Below are positions 5,645-6,406 of a stretch of 6,406 bases of DNA, in pieces (the stretch's first letter is position 1; the number at the start of each line of letters is the position of its first letter). The position numbers and the translations under genes are program-made. The notes under the pieces were generated by a model that had not been told where the DNA came from, made no database searches, and saw only the letters and a list, made by a program, of their open reading frames with translations. Origin of the DNA: Verrucomicrobiota bacterium (GTDB taxonomy: Bacteria; Verrucomicrobiota; Verrucomicrobiia; Opitutales; UBA2995). The stretch is from the NCBI GenBank assembly GCA_027297085.1, contig JAPUIL010000829.1, positions 1-6,406 on the forward strand, given 5' to 3'.

Positions 5645-6406
5645 CTACCTAAAAAACCGCACATTCCAATCCGGCCCGCTTTCAATACTGTGAGTGCCGG
5701 CAAAGTCTCCCTGATTGATGGCCAGGGCAGCATTCAGGAGATCGTTGATGTAGATAACAGGTTTTCCCAGTTCTACCTGACCGAAGGTATTTACGAAAGG
5801 TACCTGTTCTTTGAATACAATACTTTTGTCATGGGTAATTTCAACCCAAATGAATTCCAGCACACCTGGTTTTAATTTGAATAAGAGATCCCGGCTCACA
5901 TTCGTCCACACGTTGCCGTAGTGAACATCGAGGATCGGAATGTTGCCCGCAACCACCTTGCCTTTCAGTCGAGCGTGTTGGTAATCCATACGCCGAACCT
6001 TATCGGCTAAGCGTTTGCCGACTTGTTCAAAGGAAATCACTCCAGCCGCCAAACGAGCACCGGTGTAAGCATAGACATCCCGGCCATGAAAGGTGTAGGA
6101 ATTGTCCGAGTTCTTCAGGCGATTGACTGCTTCATCAATTTCACGCACGGCCTCAATCCCCATGTCATCGGCGACGAGAGTAAGAGAACCGTTATCGGGT
6201 GTCACAAAATAGTGTCCGGTCTTCGTCTTAAGAACAACAGATCTTCTATCGGTACCCACACCCGGATCCACCACCGATACGAACACCGTTCCCGCCGGCC
6301 AATAGCTTGCGGTCTGATTCAGGCGATAGGCAGCTGCCCAGATGTCGAAAGTCGGAATCTGGTGCGTTATATCGAACATTTTCAAATCCGGTGACACGCC
6401 ATAAGC
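5645..6406 (-). CDS. S-adenosyl-L-methionine hydrolase (DUF62 / SAM hydroxide adenosyltransferase), C-terminal part, runs off right edge
   Basis: Enzyme family related to fluorinase and chlorinase (SalL). Its common members use water or hydroxide to split SAM into adenosine and L-methionine. The window holds 253 codons. The GTG at 6397 is an internal valine: the frame continues through AYG-VSPDLKMFDITHQIP to the edge, matching the family region after the missing first strand with its TDFG motif, so the true start lies outside. The Asp-Arg-His triad that marks the hydrolases is present: D and R in VVDPGVGTDRRS, seven residues apart, and H in FHGRDVYA, 53 residues later. VTPDNGSLT and DVHYGNVWTNV fit the SAM-binding surfaces of the N- and C-terminal domains, and the end INDLLNAALAINQGDFAG is typical of the C-terminal beta-barrel. 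It converges with typA and has no visible operon partner. Halogenase activity is unlikely because of the triad. The physiological role of this family is poorly known. Confidence 0.93.
   Translation of the reverse strand, partial: AYGVSPDLKMFDITHQIPTFDIWAAAYRLNQTASYWPAGTVFVSVVDPGVGTDRRSVVLKTKTGHYFVTPDNGSLTLVADDMGIEAVREIDEAVNRLKNSDNSYTFHGRDVYAYTGARLAAGVISFEQVGKRLADKVRRMDYQHARLKGKVVAGNIPILDVHYGNVWTNVSRDLLFKLKPGVLEFIWVEITHDKSIVFKEQVPFVNTFGQVELGKPVIYINDLLNAALAINQGDFAGTHSIESGPDWNVRFFR

Noticed and set aside
5645..6397. GTG at 6397 as the start of the SAM hydrolase
   Set aside because: The frame continues to the window edge with family-like residues (AYG before VSPDLK), and the N-terminal TDFG strand of the family would be missing if it started there.
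5645..6406. Fluorinase/chlorinase identity for the DUF62 protein
   Set aside because: The Asp-Arg-His triad of the SAM hydroxide adenosyltransferases is present at the expected spacing, which points to a hydrolase rather than a halogenase.
1..6406. CRISPR array, tRNA, rRNA, integrase or defence operon
   Set aside because: No regularly spaced direct repeats, no cloverleaf or rRNA-like stretch and no such protein families were seen. The window does not appear to hold a novel multi-gene system.

Overview
This is a bacterial chromosome fragment of moderate GC (about half, judged by eye). Four protein genes are readily recognised, one small gene remnant lies between them, and the rest is repeat-rich spacer. 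The host is probably a Gram-negative (outer-membrane) bacterium, because an RND efflux pump with its periplasmic adaptor and a TonB-type domain are present. The protein style, the missing Shine-Dalgarno sequence before typA and the REP-like spacers made me think of Verrucomicrobiota (Opitutales/Puniceicoccales-like). That is only an impression, and a gammaproteobacterium is not excluded.

Layout. Positions 1-2778 (minus strand) hold a two-gene efflux operon. The adaptor (membrane fusion protein, 370 aa) comes first, then after a 31-bp gap the RND inner-membrane transporter, whose first 544 codons are in the window before it runs off the left edge. No outer-membrane channel gene and no regulator gene is visible. 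Positions 2779-3328 are a roughly 550-bp non-coding block containing nested inverted repeats, an inverted pair of REP-like elements and two further palindromes. Positions 3329-3541 (plus strand) encode what looks like the C-terminal domain of a TonB-family energy transducer. It has no N-terminal part and begins inside a palindrome, so it is probably a remnant. Positions 3636-5462 (plus strand) encode the translational GTPase TypA/BipA. Positions 5463-5644 are the spacer between convergent genes, with a short heptamer repeat and a third REP-like hairpin. Positions 5645-6406 (minus strand) encode an S-adenosylmethionine hydrolase of the DUF62 family, running off the right edge.

How the genes relate. 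Only the adaptor and RND transporter form a clear functional unit, a proton-driven tripartite efflux pump that would borrow an outer-membrane channel from elsewhere. typA, the SAM hydrolase and the pump are divergent or convergent neighbours with no evident shared pathway. I see no defence system, CRISPR array, integrase, tRNA or rRNA, and no coherent undescribed multi-gene system. The unusual material is in the spacers: REP-like elements, competing palindromes and the truncated TonB domain.
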